Assembly (NCBI GenBank): GCA_947095535.1
Contig: OX352774.1
Location: 173,970,200-174,034,199, forward strand
Source: Poecilobothrus nobilitatus
Lineage: Eukaryota > Arthropoda > Insecta > Diptera > Dolichopodidae
DNA length: 64,000 bases
Direction of reading: 5' to 3'
Part shown: in pieces, positions 45,176-58,507 of the stretch
How positions within the stretch are numbered: position 1 is the stretch's first letter
Layout of the letters: the number at the start of each line of letters is the position of its first letter
Translations under genes and position numbers: made by a program
Notes under the pieces: generated by a model
Told to the model about the DNA's origin: nothing
The model's input: only the letters and a program-made list of their open reading frames with translations
Database searches by the model: none

Positions 45176-48100
45176 ACTCAAATAGGTATAAACTGTATAA
45201 TGAAAAATTAACAAATGTTTTTTTTGTAAAATAAATAAAAAGTATTAAATACCTATTATTAATTATTTAAATTAAGTATAGGTATACTTAAAAATTTATG
45301 TTTGTATAATAATTTTTCTTCAAATGACGTAAATAATTCTTTGCTTTAAGCTCATTTTATAGTCGGCTTCTCTTCACTTATTTATTTTAATATAATAAGT
45401 ATGTATTTCTAAAGAACTTAAATCTTCAATAGAAGGAAATCCAAAATTACATTGAAAAATATTAAATAATTAAATTTATATTTTGTTTGATGCTTTTTTT
45501 CTTCGAAAATCCCAAAATAAGGACTTCCAGTTAATTTCATTTTATATACCTACAGCTTATTAATACCACTTTGTACATTAATATTATTTTACAGATGATA
45601 TTCATTCATAATTTCATTTTCTATCTGTATTTAATTTATTACCTCCTTTTACCTTATAAATGAATCTTTCAACATTAGTTACATAAAAAAAAAAAACGAA
45701 GCATATACTGATTTATATAATGAAAAAAAATGAAAAGAAACAAAACGTGAAGAATATAAAAAGAAAAAAAAAAAAACAAACTAATACAAACAAATCTAAA
45801 CGAAAATCGAAAAAAAGGACGATTTTCTGACAACTATTTTTGGAATTCGATACTAAAAACACAAAAAAAAAAAACAACAATAAAAAGAGAATGACCTTAG
45901 AAGCAGATTTTGCGATTGTTATATTAACTTTTTAACTTATTCAATTATATACGGTTGATAATCATACTATAGGATAAACCAGTATATGTGTATGTATTGT
46001 TGAATATAATACATACATTATACTTATTTGTACTTATATGCAATTTAAATATTTTTTTGGTTTGTTTTTTCTAAACTTTTGTGCTTTTCTTTTTAAAGTT
46101 GTTTGTTTTGTTGGAAGTTTTAATTATTACATTTCTTTTGTAGAATCATTTTAAGGACTTCCATTTACTAATACAAAATTATTATTACTATTATACAAAA
46201 TTTCGACCAATTCATAAAATATTAAAAGAATATGGACTTTATATTTATTTTTTACTTTTCACTGTTTATGACTTAACTGTAATGTACAAATCTCCATTAA
46301 TTCTAAACGAAATTCGAGATATTTCTAAGATTTTAATAATCGTTATTTTTGCATTTTCTATTAATACAAAGAAATGTTTTAGTTTTAAGGTTTTCATAGA
46401 AGTTTCTAATCTTTTGTATTTACCTATCGAAAAAATGAATTAAGGGTACCACCTTTTGATATGTATACATATTATTATGAAATATAATGTATATATATTT
46501 GTACATAGAAGGAGTACTATAATAGGATTAATGAAAAGTTCTCACTTTTTTATATTATTTTTATACAATTCATACTGTATGCAAAAAAGTTAAATAGATT
46601 TGCGTGATTCCTGTATATTTTATAGCTATTATGACTTTCTATATATAAAAAAATTGTTTTTTTTTTTTTTTTTTTTTAATTTTATGTTGTCGTTGGTTTA
46701 TTATAGTTCTTATAAAACATGACATGCATAATTGGAGCGATTCCATATTTTTGTTGAATTTAATAAAACAAAAGAAAATGTAAAAAAAAAAAAAAAAAAT
46801 CACAAAAATAAACAACATTTCGAATTGGGTTTTTAAAAAGCAAAAAAAAAAAAACAAATACAAAAAAGAGAGTACAAGGTCTAAACAAAACATGAAGGTA
46901 CCTAATGTATATATATATATACAACCATGATTTATTTTTAAATATTGCTAAAAAAATATTTGACTAGAATTGTTGTACTTAGACTTGTTGTATTTAGTTA
47001 CTATTACCATTTGTCTGTCAGTTTTGAACTACATACCTAAAGTTGATAACCTGTCAGTATTTCCTGATGATTCGTGCACTTAAGATACAACGCGATAGGC
47101 TTGCTAATTCTAAAAAGTTTTATTGTGCTAGAAAGTTTTATTCTGCCAGACGGCTTTATATATCTATAGATAAGAATGAATATATGTATATATATACAAA
47201 ATGAAAAAAAAATCCCATTATTATACTTAATATGAGGCAACTAATTTAGAAGAGTAACTAACTAAACAATAATGAATATAAGTACATATATACCAAATGT
47301 ACATTGACAATTCATTAAAATTTAAACGAAAAAGATAAAAATCAAAAAATTATTAAATCTGATTTCTGATGGCTTAAATAATTCTATTCAATGCTAAGTA
47401 GCATAGTAGTTTTAAGTATAAGTTAAAGACATGGGTTTTGGTTGGGACATGGTTCTACTTTTTAGACTGCAATCTGTTTTTCTTGATATGTCAAAATAGG
47501 GGTATTTTTTTAATTATATGCACCTTAGTATAAAAATAAATTATTTTTAAATTGTACATTTAAATTTAAATAAATAAAAAAATAAAAAAAAAAAAAATAA
47601 TAAGAAAAAAAGTTCACAATTAGTTTTAAAGGAGCCAAAATCTACCAATACATCATAATAAAATATTATTATGATATTATATTAAAGTTTTTACTTTATA
47701 TCTTTGCTAAAATCTAAGGCTATCACTTCAAATCTACTTTCAAGATTTTTTGTAATTTCTATTATATAGGGTAACACTTCATAACGTTTACTAAAATGAC
47801 AGACTTTCTAACTTATTTGGGGTGCCCAAAATTTGAACCTTATTTAACATTACAGATTAGATTTCATGAAAGGGTACGATCCAACTTCCATTACTAGATT
47901 TGTATATTAAACTAACTGTTTTTTTTGTTGAAATTTGAAACTGTATTTTGAAAGCTTTTTTTTTTTTTGCAAAATATCTGAATAAAAATTTAAAAAAAAA
48001 ATTATAAAATTATCTTATACAGAAAACAACAGTTATTATAATAACGGTAATCATTTTATTTTTATTATTTTTTCTTTTAATTTTAGTAACTGTTAGGTAA

Positions 48101-51100
48101 TGTTTAATAGAATGCTGAAATGTTGAAAAACTTTTGACAGTTTGTTTTTTTTTTCTTTTTAAATTTGCTTGGAACATTTAAATAATGACGTTTATATAAT
48201 GGCATAGCGTTGAAAAATTATAATAAATTACGTATACACATACATGTACATATATATATGTATATACATTGGAATAACTTACATACAATTATAATATCAT
48301 AATTTATAAATATTTTAATATATTGTTGTATATATTATGTAGTATATACTATATATTATATAAATTGTAGTATATAAGTATTATATATTATATATAAATA
48401 TTATAAATATGTATATACATAAGTTTCCTATACACACATTTTTTTTTTTTTACTAAAATTTCAATACCGGCACATGTTCATAAGTTTTTGTCGTAACAAA
48501 AATCAAGGTCGTATAAAGAATATACTTTTGTACTACTTCAACAGAATGCTTTGTATATTATATATATATATATATTATGTAATTTGGTATATAAAATAAA
48601 AAACAGGTGTATAAATATACTACTTATATATAATATGATTTCACAAATCAAGTCAGCATTGTGGTTATAACTTGTAAAAAGTCCTTTTATATGAAGTTTT
48701 TATTTTATTTATTTTTATTTTTTAAAAAATAAAAAAAAAAAAATAAAACAAAGAAAATGATTGCCCAAGTAGTAGTTTCAAAAACATATGCTCTCATAAC
48801 AAAAAGATATCCTTAACTATGTTATATAATAATTAGTATGTGTTGGATTTTTTTTTTAATAGATAATGGCGTTACCAATCAATTGAAAATAATATAAAAT
48901 TTATTAAGCATGTATTTCAAAAAAATTACAAATGTCTAATGAATGGATTTTATTTTTAAAATTAAAAGTTTCGTTCCAAAAAAAAAAAGAAAATAAAATA
49001 ATCATGAATTTTCGAAAATTTGGGAAATTTAAATTTAAAAATTTGGCTCCATTCATCTGCTGGTTATGTAATTTGACCATAAATTATATTTAGTGGCAAT
49101 AATGTACTAAAATATCCTTTCAAAAGAAAAATTTAAAATGTAAAAAACTTGATTTAACATACTCCAGTTAAAATGTTCGTAATGACCTTTATTTTTATTA
49201 CGATTGCATAGATTAATAATGCCAATCAGGCAGCTCCGATAATTTTTTATTTTTGTAATTTTTGATTTGCATTGTCCTAGTTTCAAAATTATTTGTTTTT
49301 TTAGAGAAAATATTTTTTAATATATAAAAAGGACGAAATATAAAAAAAAAACAACTATAAACACTTTTAAATGCAATTCATTACTTATATGTGTTGGTAT
49401 GAACATACATACGAACAAAAAAATAATGCAAAAATCAAATTTTAACAAAAAAGAAAATGTTTTTTTTTTTTTTTTGTTTAAAAAGGACTTGAAATCGTTT
49501 GTTTGAAAAATCACATTAAATTAATTTGTAACTTTTTAATACTCAAGCATGAAATTGAAATGGTAAATGAATGGAAAGTTTCCATAACAATTGAAAACTT
49601 TATTTTCATGGAAATAATGTTTTTTTTTTTTTATTTTTTTTTTAGTATTTATTTTTTGATGAGTTAAAAAAAATTTTTTTTTGTTTTTTGCAAAATTTAT
49701 AAGGACATTAGAAATTTGTTTCCTAAAATTTGAGGAAAACTTGAAGCATATAAAATGAAATAATAAATTTAGTAATTAGGTTAAATTTTTAAGTGCAATT
49801 TTAATGGCTTTGGTAAACCTTTAAATTTAACAAATTAAACTGTAATGGAATTATGATACTTTTGTTAGTTTTTTTTTTAGAAGAATATATGGGTATCAAA
49901 TTTAAAACACATACAATTTATTGTACATGTTATTTTATTCTTATTATATTTTTTAAGTCTTAAAATTGGTAATATGGGATATTTTTGAAGAGATACATTT
50001 ATATAAGGAAACGTAAATCAAATTTTTTTTTTCCCTGTTATTATGCTTTTGATACTATATAGAAAAATTATATGTACTATTTTTATAAATGCATTATATA
50101 AAATTGATCTGATATTTATGATTGTTGTGTAGTATAATCGAGTAAAACAGTCTGCAAAAGGATTCAAAGTATTTGACAAGTAAAGGTTATCGAAATGTAA
50201 TATTAATAGTTTGATTAATTGTTTAATTTAAGGTACAGTCTCCTATTACCGGTATATTAAAGATTTTTTTTTTTTTTTTTAATTTTGCCTATCAAATTTA
50301 ATTTGAAATTATAAGTAATTCTAATAAAAAATGGATTTTATTAAATACTGAACTTTTAGAATCGCATTTTTAAATACAAATTTCCAGTCAAAATAACTTT
50401 TTGATATTTTGCAAATTTTAACAGATTATCCGAATGATCCTTTAATCGGGACTTTAATTATTAAAATTTATAAAAATCATATAACCTCATATTATGTGAT
50501 TAATTGAAAACTAAAAAATATTACTTATTATATTTTGTAAGAGACTGTGCTTCTTTATTAGTCTTTAGTGAGTCTTTATTAAAAGTGTTAATGCCTTTTT
50601 TATAGGCAAAATAAAAACAGATATAATTTAAAATTTATTCAGTGCAGAAAGAGATAGACTAGTCAAGTGGACTAGTGAAACGCGGGATTTTATTGTTTAT
50701 TTTTTTGCTTATGTCCTTAATTAGACTTTTAAATTTTTAAATAAAACATTTTATTTTTTAATTTTAATTTTATTTTTATATTTATTAGTATACATATTTG
50801 ATTTTTCTAATTCAAAAACAAAATTTGCTATACTACTTTAAATCCTACGTATGGCTAACGAATTTGTTTAGATCTAACAATTTTGTTTTGGAAGGAATCA
50901 AATTTTAGTTTTTGATTAATTTATTAATTTAGATTTTTTATCAAAGAGATATTATGGTAGTTTTACATTATAGTATAATATAATCAGTATATTGGAAAAT
51001 TTTTTTCATATTAAAACTAAAAATCTATTTAACTAATAAAAATTACCTTTAATTACCTACCTTTTTTAAATCGTGTCTTTTAGTATACAATACAATATTG

Positions 51101-52894
51101 GAATGTAATGAATATACTCAATATATTTAAACTTATCCAAATATAGCAAGGTCTCAAAAGGCACAAACTCTGTACTTATAGACAGTTTTTAATGTACACC
51201 TCATTTACATGCCAGGAATATCTAAAACTAAATAATGAATTTTAATAATACTTTTGACATTATTTGTAACATGCTTATTGCTTAGTAATAAAATATAAAG
51301 TAATAAAAAATTATATATGAAAAATTTCGCGCCAAAATTTAAGCTTTCGTTTTTTTTTTGAAAATTTGAAAAAAAATTGTACCGATAACAGGTTATATAA
51401 CGGTAATTGGCATTTTTACTAATTTGTAATTGTTGAAAATCTAGCATAAATTTCTCAAGCAATTGTGTAAATGTTTTAGTGATATGATAAAATCTAATTT
51501 GGTACAAATCTAACATGAAATTTAAATTATTGGCATGAATATAAAAAAAATATAGATAATACGATATTTAATTTAAATAATTAAAGTAAAAAGTTAGATG
51601 ATATTAAATTGAGTAACATCTAATATAGGATTTATTTCTTTTATTAAAGCTGACTTTTAAATTAACTATAGAATCATTTGAAACTTCTCGTATTAAAAAT
51701 AGTTTTTATATTAAAATTATGTAATGTTTAAAATGTTCATTACAATTATCTTTAATTAAAAAATTGTTTTTTTCTTTATATTTATTTTTTTTTACTCTAA
51801 TTAAATTATTTCCTAAATAACATAATAATATCCCCATTCATTACTTATCGTTTTTAATTAACATCACAAAGTTTCAACTGCTTTCACGTGCTTTTGACGA
51901 ATCATATAATAATCATAACATTATTTTTCTTATATATACTTACGGATGATTGTAGGTTACTTTTTCTTACCTTTATTATATAGTTATTATAAATTTTTTT
52001 TATGTATTTTTTGTACTGCTGCATTATACTTAAAATGCTTTGAGTTACCTTATGGGCATTTTAATTTCTTTCTCTCAATTCTTTTACGTATCTTTTGGGA
52101 AATGAAAAAAAAAAAAAAATAATTAACAAAAAACGTGGTAAAATATACAGTTACTCTGGTCTACTCTACAGATATACATATAATATATAAATGTTGAACA
52201 CTTTGTAAGTAATATTTAATACATTTTTTTGTTATTTTTTGTTTTTTTTTGTTTATTTCTTTGTTACATTGAAAGGGCATCCATTCTTTCATGCGCTTAA
52301 GTGTTTAAGAATCATTATATTCAAGTGTCTCATAATAATTTGGATCAGAAGGATAAAAAACGTTTACTTTGCCTCTTAAAATAAGATGAAAAAAAAAAAA
52401 AAAAAAAATGTCCAAGGTGCATTATGAATTTTTAAATTCTAAAAAAAAAAAAAAAAAAAAGTAGAAAATAAAAACAGTATAATATTTTTCAACAAAAGAT
52501 TTTAAATAATGAATGATGAATATTAATGTTATGTTGATGTAAAGATAAATATTAAAATTATTTATACCATTCACAATTTTTAGGGTAAGATCTATACAAT
52601 CCTTAATTTTTTCTTTTAACAAATGAATAATATTTTTATGATAGATGTGTTTTTAATTTTCTTGAGTCAAATTCTTTATAGCTCGAATTTTAACAATTAA
52701 TTTGTTGACTGTTCTTTTACTAACGTATACTAATTTATCAATTTATTTTTGAGGTCTTCTTCCTTAAATTTTATCAGATTTGTTTTTATGAAATTCTTTT
52801 CAACTTCTTGTAGTATTTCATTTGTATTTGGTAAACTAAACGCCTTAATATATGCAATTTTAGTTATCAATAATAAAAATAATAATATTTTACT
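45176..52894. other. Very long AT-rich non-coding stretch
   Basis: No gene, SINE or LINE is visible in about 7.7 kb. It contains long A runs (46782-46799, 47579-47596, 52386-52408, 52441-52460), T runs (46657-46678, 49459-49476, 50264-50280) and TATATA-rich imperfect palindromes at about 48240-48420 and 48554-48576. Open frames here translate to Phe/Lys/Asn/Ile-dominated low-complexity sequence. Confidence 0.7.
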
Positions 52895-53170
52895 TTAAAT
52901 GTGGCGTGTGGTAAGCGTGTGGCGTATTAACCGAAGGAGTGTGGGGGGTTCGATCCCTGCACAGGTTGTAATTGTTTTTTCTTTACATAACCCCCCTTAC
53001 GACCAAATATAATGTTAATATATAGTATATAATATAAACAAAATAAATAATATTAGTATATAATTTAATAATAGTATAAAAAGCTATAATGCCCTTTGTA
53101 GCCGATGGTTCAATAACATTGCAGTACATTTATGTATGTAATATTAATATAAATTAATAAATAAATACTT
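52895..53170 (+). mobile_element. tRNA-derived SINE, family S1, copy 1
   Basis: The head has GGTTCGATCCC (52947-52957), a perfect B box, after a degraded A region (GTGTGGTAAGCGTGTGGC). The body follows, then a conserved 3' block TATAATGCCCTTTGTAGCCG and ATGGTT at about 53085-53110. The tail is AATTAATAAATAAATA, a short A/T tandem. Copy 2 directly downstream (53218-53500) has the same order. SINEs of this kind are transcribed by RNA polymerase III from the internal boxes and moved by a partner LINE that recognises the 3' tail. The partner here is unknown. Confidence 0.75.
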
Positions 53171-53217
53171 TAAATTGTTATATATCTTGTAAGTTTAAAA
53201 GAAAAATTGTTATATCT

Positions 53218-53500
53218 TAGGCGCCTCCGTGGTCTAGTGATTAAGATCGTGGCTTATTAACGAAGTCAGAGCTGGTTTAAATCCTGCATAGGTAGCAAAT
53301 TTTATTAGCTAAAAACAAATCTCCTGCCAATATACTGTAAATAAATATATATATGTATGTATGCATAAACAAAATAAATAATATTACTTAGTGTATATTA
53401 TATTCGACCTATAATGGCCTTCGTGGCCGATGGTTTTCTAATATTGCATTATCCTATATGATTATTAATAGAAATATAAATAAATAAATAAATTATTGTA
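53218..53500 (+). mobile_element. tRNA-derived SINE, family S1, copy 2
   Basis: CCTCCGTGGTCTAGTGATTA then AGATCGTGGC (53224-53252) is an excellent A box region, and TGGTTTAAATCC (53273-53284) is a mutated B box. The 3' block TATAATGGCCTTCGTGGCCG and ATGGTT (53410-53434) and the (AAAT)n tail (about 53474-53492) match copy 1. The A box is better here and the B box better in copy 1, so together they give most of the ancestral promoter. The ends do not pair as in a real tRNA. Confidence 0.78.
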
Positions 53501-54490
53501 TCTCTATAAATTAAATTTCAAGAGGTGTGAAATTTGAGCTGAGATCTCAGCTGTTTTCTTTCCAAACTTATTTTTTTTTTCATTTTGTTTTTTAAATTTC
53601 ATATTTAATTAACTTAAAAACTCACTTTTTTATATCTAATACAGATGAACAAAACAAAAAAAATATGGTATTCTTAACATTTAATGATAATTAAAATACC
53701 TTTCAAAATATATATCTTAAGATTTTTATGCTGTATCAAAATAATACAAAAAAAAAAAAAATAAAAAAAATTGAAATAAAAAATTCAGTGATTCCTTTAA
53801 GCTACTTTTTTGCGTTAGTGCGTCATATTCTAGTCATTTATTATTATTGTTTTTTTTTTTTTTTTTGTTTTTTTTTGGTATCTTGAGATATAATTTTATT
53901 CTTCACTCATTTTAATTGTCAGTGTAATAATGTGTTCAGGTTGGCATCAGGTTAAGATATAACCGTATAATAGATTATAAGTTATTACAAGAGCAGTTTT
54001 GTTAGTTTTTATTGTATGACAAAACGTGTTCTATCATAAGTTTTATATTTTCATTTGAAATATATTACATGTATGTATTGTATGACAAAAATATATTTGT
54101 AGTTTAGTTATGTATATATATCCATCAGATACCAGTAAATTTAAATATAAATAAGTTACAATCCAAATTGATCTTATCTTATGTACTTAATGTGTACTGT
54201 GAAAGGGAATCAAATGCTATATAATATAAGGTCTTTATTTTTTCTGATCTTATTTTTAAAAAGTAACTAATTTGTTTTTTTGTAAAGTTCTTAATTTTCT
54301 TATTTAAATTTTTTATGTTGAATTTATGCTGCTGCTGTTCTTTGATAAATAAACAAAGTAAATAAGAAAGAAAATATATGTATTAACTACTATTTTTTTT
54401 TTATAATTATTCTTAAAAACTTACCTTTTGTTTGTCTATACAGTGTTTTTTTAATTTATTTTTATTACAATTCAATAGAATTATTAATAA
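53501..54490. other. AT-rich non-coding DNA
   Basis: No gene is supported. It contains long A and T runs and leads into the pyrimidine tract of the ratchet point. Confidence 0.7.
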
Positions 54491-54522
54491 ATTTTTTTTA
54501 TTCTCTTTTTTTCAGGTAAGTG
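54490..54522 (+). promoter_or_regulatory. Recursive splice site (ratchet point), CAG|GTAAGT
   Basis: TTTTTTTATTCTCTTTTTTTCAG is followed with no gap by GTAAGTGG, with the junction between 54515 and 54516. Both halves are near-ideal: a C/T-rich tract with CAG, then GTAAGT. This is the canonical sequence of Drosophila zero-nucleotide-exon recursive splice sites. It has the same strand as the site at 6223, 48,292 nt upstream. Together they support a very long + strand intron removed in steps. The sequence cannot show whether the site is used. Confidence 0.8.
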
Positions 54523-55286
54523 GACATGTCATGGCTTAATAAATATATATATTTTTGTAGAGCATGTGGAATATTAAGTAAATAGATTTAAAAAAAAAAA
54601 AAAACACCTGCATGGAATTGTACCTATATTTTTCCGAAAAATTCAAATGTAAGTATTAGGTTGGTATTTAATAGGTTTTTCATATTTTTCAATTACTTGT
54701 GGTAATATTAAGGTAAAAAAATGCGTTTAAAATATTGAAATACAATTACAATATAAATTCAATGTATATAGCATTTAATTTTATGTTGTTTTATGCTTAA
54801 TAATTATTTAGGTTAAGAGTGTAGGTCTTAAACAAATCGTTTCAAAAGAAATTAAAAAAATTAATTTATTTGTTCGATTTATTTTTTAATGTAAGAGCAA
54901 AATATATGTAAAGAAAGTTATTAAAAATATTTGTTTTAATTGGTTTTTAAATTTTTATTACATTTATTTAATTATAAGTTAAAATTTTAATTTAAATAGA
55001 AGTTGATTATTCCAAAACAGTTATAGTTAAAATAGCACTGTCAAGGAAATTTCAAAAATATCGGTATAAATAAATTCTGTGCTTGTAATTTTAGTTTAGA
55101 GACAATTACGGTAATTTTAGACAATATTTTTAGAACTGTGTAAGAGTTTTAAGTATAATAAGTTAGTAGTAGCACCAGTTTTCACAACCTTTGCATTAAA
55201 TCTGTTAAAAACGTTTTACGAAACTATAAGAAGTGACAAAAAGGACATTTTTTTTATTTATCGTTTTTTCTTAATTTTTTTTTTGT
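54523..55286. other. AT-rich non-coding DNA
   Basis: No distinct feature beyond a T-rich run just before the R1 copy. Confidence 0.7.
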
Positions 55287-55795
55287 AAGGGAGGTGGAAA
55301 TTTCAAATACATCAAGAACTCTCGTTTGGTAGTGTCAGATTCCTACTGGCTAAACCTACCTCGTCTTTTAGCCAATATAATTGGATAAAACCCCTAATTA
55401 CTAACGTAGTAATATTGGCAAAGGAGGAGGTGTGGGAGAGGATAAAACAAACATGTGAAAAGATTGGACAAGGATTCGGAAACATTGAATTGGGAGTGAG
55501 AGTGTAAGGGGACAATAAATCAGCCTATTATTATTAATATTTTACTATCAGTGACAGTAGCCATCAACAGTTACAACATGCAGTGATATATATAACATAT
55601 TTCGGCATGAGGTAATAATTCAAGACAAACAACCCCAATGTTACTGTAACAGCTATTATTAGTATTAGTATTGATATTAATTATTAATATTATTATTATT
55701 ACAATACAGTGTCAGGACCATCAGTGAATTACAACATACTGTAGTATATAAGACCTTCTTGCATGATGTAACTTTCGTTGTATGGTTTTTTTCTA
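55287..55795 (+). repeat. Dispersed repeat R1, longest copy with internal duplication
   Basis: Starts AGGGAGGTGGAAATTTC and contains GTGTCAGATTCCTACTGGC, TAAACCTACCTCGTC, AGCCAATATAATTGG, GGAGGAGGTGTGGGAGAGG and AGTGTAAGGGGACAATAAAT. The end part occurs twice: TATCAGTGACAGTAGCC to GAGGTAATAATTCAAG (55547-55625), and CAGTGTCAGGACCATCAGTG to TGCATGATGTAAC (55705-55771), separated by a TTATTAG-type ATT-repeat. The family also occurs at 957, 9335 and 20945. No coding content; a 67-codon minus-strand open frame is incidental. Confidence 0.7.
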
Positions 55796-57702
55796 GAGCA
55801 TAACTATAAGTATACGTTAAATGACATGTGTTTAGACTCTATTCTTTAGTATCTAGGCGCTATTTAAGTATATGAATATTTACACAATTACTTTTAATGC
55901 ACACAGTTTATGTCCAAACTTGGTATAAAATAAAATATGAACTGCTGAATTTTTTGTTAGTTTCACGAAAATTTTATGCAACATTTTCCATTAATTTGTT
56001 TTTTTCTTTTGCAACCTTTTCTCTATAGTTTTTATATTTTTCAATATTTTTTTTTTGCTTCTCATCTGTCTCGCTTTTTTATTACCATACTTTTACTTTA
56101 CTTTTTATTAGTTTTCATAGATATAAAGAAGTTAAAAGTTATTAAAACTATTTTAAAAAATATTCGTTAATTATATATTTATGAATATTAACCAATTCAC
56201 TTTCGTGTAGCAAGACAAGGAAGCGGAGCACAAATGGTTTTTAATTGGGTTCTAAAAATGATTGTAATTAAGTTAATAGGGTAATAAAAAAGAAGGTTAT
56301 TACTTATTATTTTTTGATGGATAAAAAAAATATTAAAAAGATTAGTATTACAAATTTATTTTATGTTATTCAACACTATATTTTTAACGGTTAATTGACA
56401 CTATAGAATATTTTTCTTAAAAATTAAATTATTTAAAATGTTAAAGGAATTGTTACTTAGATTTGTTTTCCGAATCCATAAGATATTATATATACGTTTT
56501 TTACTTTAAGAGAATGAATTTCTACTTTAAGCGCAAGTTTTTTGTTTTAAAGTCAAGTATGTATTTTTATTTTAAATGCAAATTTTAATTTTTAAGTGCA
56601 AGTATTTCCTTTTCTAATGCAAACTTTTGTTTTTACAAAACAACCGTAATTCAAAGGAAGGCGGATTGACCTTAAAATTATTTTTAACCAACTATATTTA
56701 ATGTGTCGAGTTGTAGAGAAGAATTTGATAGTTGTTAAAAGAATAACTTAAAATTTTTGTTCTGCGAATCGGGTTAGAAAACAGCATGGTAATCCGAAAA
56801 AAAATTTATTACTTTTGTAAAATAATGAATCCTTTGTAAAATAACCTAAATTTCAACACTGGTTGGTTTGATTTAAAAAAATTTTATAATTTTCCAGCTT
56901 TTTTTCTTTATTTTTTTTTTTTCTTTTTAGTTTTTTAAATTTTTATGCTGAATAAAAATTCTTTCTTCAATAGATTTGCTTTCTTTTTCGTCTTTTATTA
57001 TTTATTTTTTTTTTTTTTAAATAAATTTTTTTTTTTTTTCACCCTGAAGAAGATCGCAAGGGAAACAAAATCCAAAAAATGTTATAAAATATTCACTAGG
57101 ATGTATGCAGAAAAAGTCAATTTCCTCGTTTCGATATTTTTTTCTTCGTTAAGAGATTTTTAGATATTTTAACTGTATATAGTCAAGTGTTTGTTTTATT
57201 CTTTTTGTTAAGTTTTCCTTCACATTTAATACATAAATTTTTGTTTTTTTCTTACTATTAAATTTTAAAAGGTATTTAAAAAAGTTTTTTTTTTTTGGTT
57301 TTTATAACGAAGGAAAATAAAAAAATCCGGGGCGTAACATATAAAGAACGATTAAGGCAGTGTTAGTCTTTTTAATTTTAATTAAAATAACATTTAAATT
57401 AAGAAAACCAAAACTATGCAATGGGATCATTATGTATTCTGTGCTTTTCAATTGATATCGAATTTTTAGAAATATTTTGAAAATGTTAGGTACATATTTA
57501 AAAGCGATTGAATGAAAACTGAGTATATTATTTTCTTTCGATTAGCTGTTACCCAAGTTTGTTTTGAAATTTGCTACAAACAAAATTTAATAAAAATGAT
57601 ATTATGTTTCTTATGATCCTTAATATGATAGATTAGCATCTATTAAGGCGTTAAAATTGCCTTTTGAAATATTAACTCCAAATTCTTTTAAATCTCTAAA
57701 AG
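55796..57702. other. AT-rich non-coding DNA
   Basis: T-rich open frames near 55976-56170 and 56945-57163 are low-complexity. 56510-56640 has an irregular TTTTAAGCGCAAGTTTT-like series (AATGCAAATTTT, AAGTGCAAGTATTT, AATGCAAACTTTT), perhaps a decayed tandem repeat. No gene is supported. Confidence 0.6.
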
Positions 57703-57840
57703 TATTTTTTAAAAAGAGGGGTTTAAATGCTTTTTTCATGCTGAGACTTTTTTAAAAAAAAAAGGGGTTTAAATGCATTTTTCAATGCTGAGACTTTTTT
57801 TTAAAAAAAAAAAGCGGTTTAAATGCTTTTTTCAATTCTG
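57703..57840 (+). repeat. 46-50-bp minisatellite, three copies
   Basis: GGGGTTTAAATGC at 57718 and 57764 and GCGGTTTAAATGC at 57814, each followed by TTTTTTCA(A)TGCTGAGAC or its remnant and a T/A run of variable length. Length changes are confined to the A/T run. Confidence 0.92.
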
Positions 57841-57960
57841 TATCAAAACATCGTTACTTGGTTATTATTAGATTAAAAGCAGGGTGATTTAAAAATTAGG
57901 TTACATTTTTTCTTTTGAAAATTATTTTCTGTATGACTCTTTTTAAATTTATTTATTTTT
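57841..57960. other. AT-rich spacer
   Basis: No distinct feature. Confidence 0.6.
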
Positions 57961-58100
57961 ATGGATTCGACTGTTTTTCTAGCTGCTTTGGTCCCTGATT
58001 TATTCCAAATAGTTGGTTCTCATTTCTAAAATGGAATCGACTGATTTTGTAGGTTTTATGGTCCCTGATTTGTACCAAATACTTAGTAGGTTTTCAGTTT
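57961..58100 (+). repeat. 70-bp tandem duplication
   Basis: ATGGATTCGACTG and GGTCCCTGATTTATTCCAAA in the first unit (57961) recur as ATGGAATCGACTG and GGTCCCTGATTTGTACCAAA in the second (58031), exactly 70 bp on. Confidence 0.92.
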
Positions 58101-58507
58101 TAATAGTTTCATTTCTGATTCATATGAATTAAAGCAGACGATTTTCGGCTCACATGAGCATATTTTCATAAATAAGCGATTTTAATAAATATTTTAAATT
58201 ATTAAATTATTTAAATTATATTTATTTTGTTTATAAATATTTATTTATTTTTGAATTTTTTATTGTAAACAGGACCATATATTAAAATAAAGCATATCAA
58301 AATCCAAATAATCCCAAAATTTCGAAAAAAAAAAAATATTTATAGCCATATTTTTTAGGAAAAACAAACCACTTGTTGTTTCAAAAAATTGATTAGTTAG
58401 TAGAGGTTTTGGAGTGCTGATCTCATTAATTAGTGAACTTTTTATGTTAAAACCTTTATCTATAACAAAATAATTAAGAGGCATTTTGTAGTATATAAAA
58501 TTTTAAT
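58101..58507. other. AT-rich non-coding DNA
   Basis: No distinct feature. Confidence 0.65.

Noticed and set aside
48240..48420. TA-rich palindromes as a possible replication or scaffold element
   Set aside because: Indistinguishable from simple TA-rich sequence common throughout the window.
53219..53295. Possible genuine tRNA gene
   Set aside because: A box is good but the B box is mutated and the 5' and 3' ends do not form an acceptor stem. The downstream body and A-rich tail show it is a SINE.
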